Source: Volvox africanus (taxonomy: Eukaryota > Chlorophyta > Chlorophyceae > Chlamydomonadales > Volvocaceae). From it: a stretch of 64,000 nucleotides of DNA. The stretch covers positions 2,232,001 to 2,296,000 of the forward strand of contig BSDZ01000086.1 in the NCBI GenBank assembly GCA_030268105.1. Reading direction: 5' to 3'. Made by a program: the position numbers and the translations under genes. This document shows positions 59,601-64,000 of this stretch, piece by piece; position 1 is the first letter of the stretch; the number at the start of each line of letters is the position of its first letter. Under the pieces are notes generated by a model, which worked only from the letters and a program-made list of their open reading frames with translations, had not been told where the DNA came from and searched no databases.

Positions 59601-59717
59601 TGGCTGCTGGGTGACGTAGGGCGGTTCGAGGCCCCGGCGGCGGTGCTGCTCGGGATCCAGCTGTGGGGCGTTCAAACGGCGAAAAGGACAGAAAGTGTGA
59701 CGCATTCCGTCCGGCAT
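53704..59717 (-). CDS. Octotricopeptide-repeat (OPR) protein, about 1,460 residues
   Basis: Five phase-consistent exons: 59717-57537, 57094-56858, 56360-55524, 55114-54578 and 54300-53704, giving 1,462 residues if the ATG at 59717 is used. Residues 1 to about 660 are low-complexity (Gln-, Ala-, Thr- and Met-rich). At the end of exon 1, ARRLMRAVLACRHWRQLSVL begins the helical part. Clear OPR repeats follow: LTTLIYAFAKLGHYPGRVWM, LSTFLWALATLRHPPGEVFM, ISQALWALATLHRSHPP, ICNTLWAVTQLQLALPQQWV, FAVLLWALARLTPDAPPP, LANVFWALGVFRFRPPQPVM, LLATALWCCVRLHLPPHPVL, ALPVLLWSVAKLGHPPDEGW and LVVSALLNLGQLPPPLWLD. A poly-Ala run and a basic coil end the protein; no RAP domain is visible. OPR proteins bind organellar RNA sequence-specifically to stabilise, splice or activate messages. 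Target and organelle cannot be told. The exon 3 donor appears to be GC rather than GT. Confidence 0.88.
54063..54122 (-). repeat. Poly-alanine-coding GCN triplet repeat in the OPR gene
   Basis: On the plus strand the DNA reads (GGCTGC)n, pure enough to be slippage-prone. On the coding strand it gives about 18 consecutive alanines after RQAASLRRR in the last exon. Confidence 0.85.
56627..56690 (+). repeat. (CTGT)16 microsatellite in an OPR-gene intron
   Basis: Sixteen uninterrupted CTGT units in the intron between exons ending 56858 and starting 56360. Confidence 0.95.
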
Positions 59718-61455
59718 TTAAAGGTGAAAGTTGCCATGGCAGGATAACACATTATCCAGAGGAGGCGGGTTTTAAGTGCAGCAAATGGCACCCAGCGACG
59801 CTCTGTGCATGATATACCGATGAATTGGCAGCACACGGGTGTTCCCCCCTCCAAAAATCCTAACCCCCGAGGGAATCACGAGTCAGGTTTGTGCCTCATC
59901 GGCGGAGTTTGCAGCAAGTAGGGCTGGATTCGTCCCGCCATGTCAGAATGGGTGCGAGGTATCGGTAGCTGAGCATCGTTGCAACGTCAGGGTATACCCA
60001 CCCGACATACTCGCTCGAGGACCACACACACTTGCCATCCGATCATACACAAACTCGCTGTATACGCGCTGGCTGGTAGGAATCATGCGCAAGATCAAGA
60101 CATAAAGCACGCACCTGCGGGTCGCGGACACGTCCTGCATTGACCTCGTTACAGCTGTGAATGCGTGTTGATGACCATGCGCTGCTGCGGCAAGTGATTG
60201 AGCTGAGCATCTTTGGCAATGTTAGAGGATGCAATGCGCGCATGACAGATGTCATCCGTGAGGTCGCCGTGATGTGGACATCCTGTGCATTGCCTCGCCG
60301 GAGCCCGCAATCCGGTATTAAGCAGCCACAAAATGGTACTGCGGTCATACTATATAATTATATTTAAATATTTCATGTTTGTTCCTTGCTGACAATAAAT
60401 TTGGTTTCAGCCTGGCGTTCCTGACGAGTACAAATAAACCAATCATACCGAATCATCAAGACAAAACGGAGTTACATTATGTAGCAATATGAAGTATAGC
60501 TTGATAAAGATCTTTTGATACCTAAATTGTAATGGGGCGGGCCCTAGTCATGCCATTCCTGTTACGTATCAAATTGGATGTGTTTTTATGGCATCAGTGC
60601 AAAGTAAAAGATTCCCGAATCAGCACTTTGCTAGTTGCGGTGAAAATGGTACATCTACGGAACGGCCAAGGAAAAGCTACAACCATGCACGGCGAGGGGC
60701 AGCAGCAGGTAAACCATAACTTCGGTACGATGCACTTTAAAGTGACTTTTGTACTCTAATCCAGACGGTGTTCAAGTTAACATTGTATATTTTAAATCCA
60801 GCCGCCTGCTTGGCCCACATGACCTTGATCGGCCCACTATGATCCATCGTAAGTATACTTGCCGTGACCCCGAGTTTGTGCGTCCTCCAGTCAACCCAAT
60901 GAGCTTTTTCGCTTTAACCCGGCACCATTCCTGCATCCACCCCACAAGTACCTCAATTCATAATATAACCTCTCCACCATGCCAAACAGGAAACAAGATG
61001 GAATAACTTTCATGTCCTCAATACATTTTACGATGGCTGTGGCCGATGCTCCACTTTGGCTCCCTACTTTTATCCCTACGTCGCCCTGTTAATCGACGCA
61101 ACACGTTTCCCTTCGAATCTTAGGAACTGTGTGGGCTGATGATTGCACATGGCCCCCCCCGGCCGCTTCAACCTGCCATCTTAACATAAACAAGATTTTC
61201 CAGCACCGGTCCTGTAAGCTGTCACTCCATATTGCCATCTCCAACTTCACGTGCATGAATGGCATTAATGATCGCCATTATGATGGTGGTGATAGTGGTG
61301 TTTGTGGTGGTAAGAGGAATAAGCAAATCCCAGGAGGTCCTGTTGCTAAAGAAACATGGACTAACCGTGGTGGTGTGGTTGGGGGGGTGTGATTGATGGG
61401 GTGGGGGAAAGAGACAGCCAGATGCCATCATTACCGCCCTTCCTGGTGATATGGT
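59718..61455. other. Intergenic region between the OPR gene and the SDR gene
   Basis: Frames up to about 100 codons on both strands, without motifs. It should contain the promoter of the minus-strand OPR gene (above 59718) and the 3' UTR of the SDR gene (below 61456). An AT-rich patch lies at 60345-60480. Plus frames at 60532-61006 have no recognised domain and no splice partners. Confidence 0.45.
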
Positions 61456-63472
61456 CTACATGAAAGAGCCGCCATTGACCTCCAGCACCTGCCCCGTGAT
61501 GTAGCTGCTGTAAGGGGAGGCGAGCATGAAGATGGCTGCGGCCGCTTCCTCCGCGGAGCCGACACGCCGCAGCGGGATTTGCGACTTAATTGCGGACCAG
61601 TAGGTGTCCGCAGAAGGAATGCCCAGCTGGACCTGCTGGCCACCCACCTGTATGTGCAGGATGGTCCAAAATTTCAGGGAAATCAGGTTACTTAAGGGTC
61701 GAGCCCACTGGTTCACCCCTTTTTCCTTTTCGCCCACCTCCACCTAGTAGGGTTCACACGCTCCGCTCCTCGTTGCATTTCCGACGGTCCTGCAATCCAC
61801 TTTAAAAAACGGTCCACGCCTCCAGTCCCAACCTGCCCTGTCCTCCACCTGCTGGACGGACACAGTTTCCTGATCAGGAACTATTTTTCCCGCACTCTAT
61901 CCTAAGGCTCTGACCTCGATTGATATCCCCAGAGCCAACCCACCGCGGCTTCGGTTGCACCACACGGCCTTTTCCGATGCAACGAAAGCTGGTACGCACC
62001 TCATCCCCAGCCCACCCACCGTGATGCTCTCTCCTCCCTCTTTGGGCCTTGTGAGCCGGGTGTCGATGAGGCCGAACGCGATGGCGTTGCAGCGCACGTT
62101 GAAGGGACCCCATTCCTTGGCCACAGCCTTGGTTAGCCCCACCACCCCTGCCTTGGCGGTGGCGTAGTTTGCCTGACCGGCATTTCCGTGAGTGCCGGAA
62201 GTAGAAGAAATGTTGATGATGCACCTGGGGCCGTAGGGTTGAGCAGGCAGACGGTCAAGGTATTGCGGCCGAGACAGTCACCGACCATTGTGGCAATCAC
62301 CGACCTTGAAGAGGCGTGCCCGTAACTCCGGCACCAATACGGTACTTCGCCTATAGTGTAAGTCTATTACGATGTGTGTAAGCCTCACACATCACACATG
62401 ACACCTCACAGGGGTTTAATCGTGAGAGGTGAGGTACGTGTGATGTGTGAAACCCTAAGAACCTATTTCGATTGCCGCACACTGTAGGCAAAGCACCGTA
62501 TTGGCGCCGGAGTTACGGAGGCGCCACTTCCAGGTCGTAGCCTTGCATGCGTCATGAGAGAAGCAGTCCGAATGCAACGATCGTTACATGATGGTCAAAG
62601 AGCTAGATAAAATGCACATGTGTGCAGAAGTACAAGGGAGCTGATTCTGACAGTATATCGGTGGCGGCAGCTCACCGTACATAGAAAGCCTCATTAAGGG
62701 CGCAGCTGGCAGCATCTGAAAGGTAGGTACGGCGACTGCACGAGCTCGTCAGACACACCTGGGCTTCGCGGCACCGTTTCGCTCCATCTCGGCCTTCGCG
62801 GCGTCGCGCATGGCCGGCGCCGCGGCTTGGATCAGGCGGAAGGGTGCCGTACAATGCACCTGGAGCATGGCGGCCCATTGCTCCGGGGTGATCTTATGGA
62901 TGACGCCATCCCACGTGTAGCCTGTCAGTTACGGATGGAGAGGAGGTTAGCAGTTGACAGTTGGCTACCTTTTTGATAACTGAAATTGCATTACGGTGGC
63001 TTGCAATGGTGCCGTGACTTGCGGGACGTAGATTCATCCAATCGTCTGCTACTGCTGCTACTACCGCTTTTGTGTCAGGTCACAGCCCCCTCACGCCCAG
63101 GAGGCTGCACTCAAAAGCAACGTGCTCAAAGCTCAGCCAAGGAAAGCGCTCCGGCGTGCAGGCCTCGAAAACTTTGGAAATTCAGCGAAGACAAAATGCG
63201 AGCACATTACAGTCAACACAGACGTCCGTACGCACCTGCGTTATTAACCAGGATGTGGAGACCTCCAAATACCCTCACTGCCTCCGCCACCGCCCGCTCG
63301 GGGAACTCCGAGGCCGTCACATCACCCGCCAGTGCCACCGCCCGCCCGCCTGCCTCCTGGATGGCCCCTGCCACGAGCTGCGCCGCCGTGTCATCCAGGT
63401 CGGTGCACACCACCGCCGCACCATGGGCCGCCAAAAGCCTAGCCGCCGCTTCGCCAATACCTTTTCCAGCGC
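61456..63472 (-). CDS. Short-chain dehydrogenase/reductase, FabG-like (first exon not in window or not found)
   Basis: Exons 63472-63236, 62921-62759, 62224-62020 and 61647-61456 join in phase to about 265 residues. The first starts inside the NAD(P)-binding loop: a preceding G completes G-A-G-K-G-I-G, the TGxxxGIG motif. Next come DLDD after the second strand, GDVTA, and LVNNA|G split across an intron (the NNAG motif). WDGVIHKITPEQWAAMLQVH and CTAPFRLIQAAAPAM are helices of the family. INISSTSG supplies the catalytic serine, and NYATAKAGVVGLTKAVAKEW the Y-x-x-x-K pair. The C-terminus is SYITGQVLEVNGGSFM. All catalytic residues (N, S, Y, K) are present, so the enzyme should be active. It resembles bacterial-type 3-oxoacyl-ACP reductase; the true substrate cannot be told from this. 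The missing N-terminus is about 10-60 residues. Confidence 0.88.
62385..62450. repeat. Hairpin-forming inverted repeat in an SDR intron
   Basis: TCACACATCACACAT at 62385-62399 pairs with 62436-62450 (14 of 15), and ACCTCAC at 62403-62409 with GTGAGGT at 62429-62435. It lies in the intron between exons ending 62759 and starting 62224. Another GATGTGTG just upstream (62371) can also pair with the left arm. Confidence 0.7.
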
Positions 63473-64000
63473 CTTGTTGCGGTAAGGAAGGAGGTGGTAA
63501 AAAGTCTCCGTCAATCACGGGGTCGCGAGGGAGTCGCCGCCCACGACGACGGAGAGGAATAAAACCCTAAAACCCTATATGAATGTTGCAGGACGCACAG
63601 GACGGAGGTTTTTGTACCTTAATTGTTGAATTTTCCATCACTGAGTAATGTTGGAGTGTCCTAATGGACAGGCGTAAAGATGGGAAGGCTGAGTGGGCCG
63701 GGCGATGCAGAGGATTGACGTTTTTTCTACCGGCGGCGTGATACCGTGCAATTCCAGAGGGTCACAGTGAGGGAGGAGGGCTTTGATGACTGGCAGGAGA
63801 GATGTGAGCAATGCACTAATACAAATTGGGAGGAGGAGGTTGTGCAGCCAGGGTCGTGACTCCCTACATCAGGGGGTGGGGAGAGATAAGGGGAGTGGGG
63901 GAGTGGGGAAGGGTGTGCGATGGCAGAGAGTGAACATAAAGGATACAAATAATATACCTTCCGTAGGGATATTACGGCGCTTCCGAATTGCATCGGAGGC
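63473..64000. other. Probable first intron of the SDR gene, to the right edge
   Basis: No exon ending in the expected V-T-G/phase-1 pattern was found here, so the start of the SDR gene probably lies beyond 64000. CCCTAAAACCCTA at 63565-63577 resembles one and a half units of the Chlamydomonas-type telomere repeat. An 88-codon minus frame at 63993-63727 has no motif. Confidence 0.4.

Noticed and set aside
1..64000. CRISPR arrays, bacterial operons or phage genes
   Set aside because: No regularly spaced repeats and no intron-free gene runs; the window is eukaryotic throughout.

Overview
The window looks like nuclear DNA of a chlamydomonadalean (possibly volvocine) green alga. Genes are split into many short exons with GT-AG introns. 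Three encode octotricopeptide-repeat (OPR) proteins, a family expanded in these algae. TGTAA, the usual algal polyadenylation signal, follows some stop codons. The interspersed repeats are remnants of Ty1/copia, Ty3/gypsy and DIRS-type (tyrosine-recombinase) retrotransposons. No sequence search was possible: all names rest on reading motifs in conceptual translations, and exon borders were placed by eye from splice sites and reading-frame phase.

Left third (1-17.7 kb): sparse and repeat-eroded. It holds the 5' part of a leucine-rich-repeat gene (minus strand, running off the left edge), a five-exon nucleotide-sugar-transferase-like gene (3.0-5.1 kb, plus), a decayed reading frame of unknown origin (7.5-8.8 kb), a fucosyltransferase-like gene (9.9-12.9 kb, plus), a broken copia pol fragment (15.1-16.2 kb), a 41-bp-armed palindrome, and an inverted gypsy fragment.

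Middle (17.7-34.5 kb): one very large minus-strand gene for an NBAS/MIP2-type protein, the beta-propeller plus Sec39 subunit of the Golgi-to-ER tethering complex. It carries an unusual Ala/Gly/Val-rich insertion.

Right third (36.4-64 kb): three OPR genes. The first (36.4-43.6, minus) and second (44.1-49.3, plus) are divergent and share a short intergenic region. The third (53.7-59.7, minus) is separated from them by a DIRS-type remnant and a cluster of AT-rich palindromes. A short-chain dehydrogenase/reductase gene (61.5-63.5, minus) lacks its first exon(s) in this window.

Functionally, the left genes point to the secretory pathway and cell surface, NBAS to ER-Golgi traffic, and the OPR genes to organelle RNA metabolism. 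I found no CRISPR array, rRNA or convincing tRNA gene.
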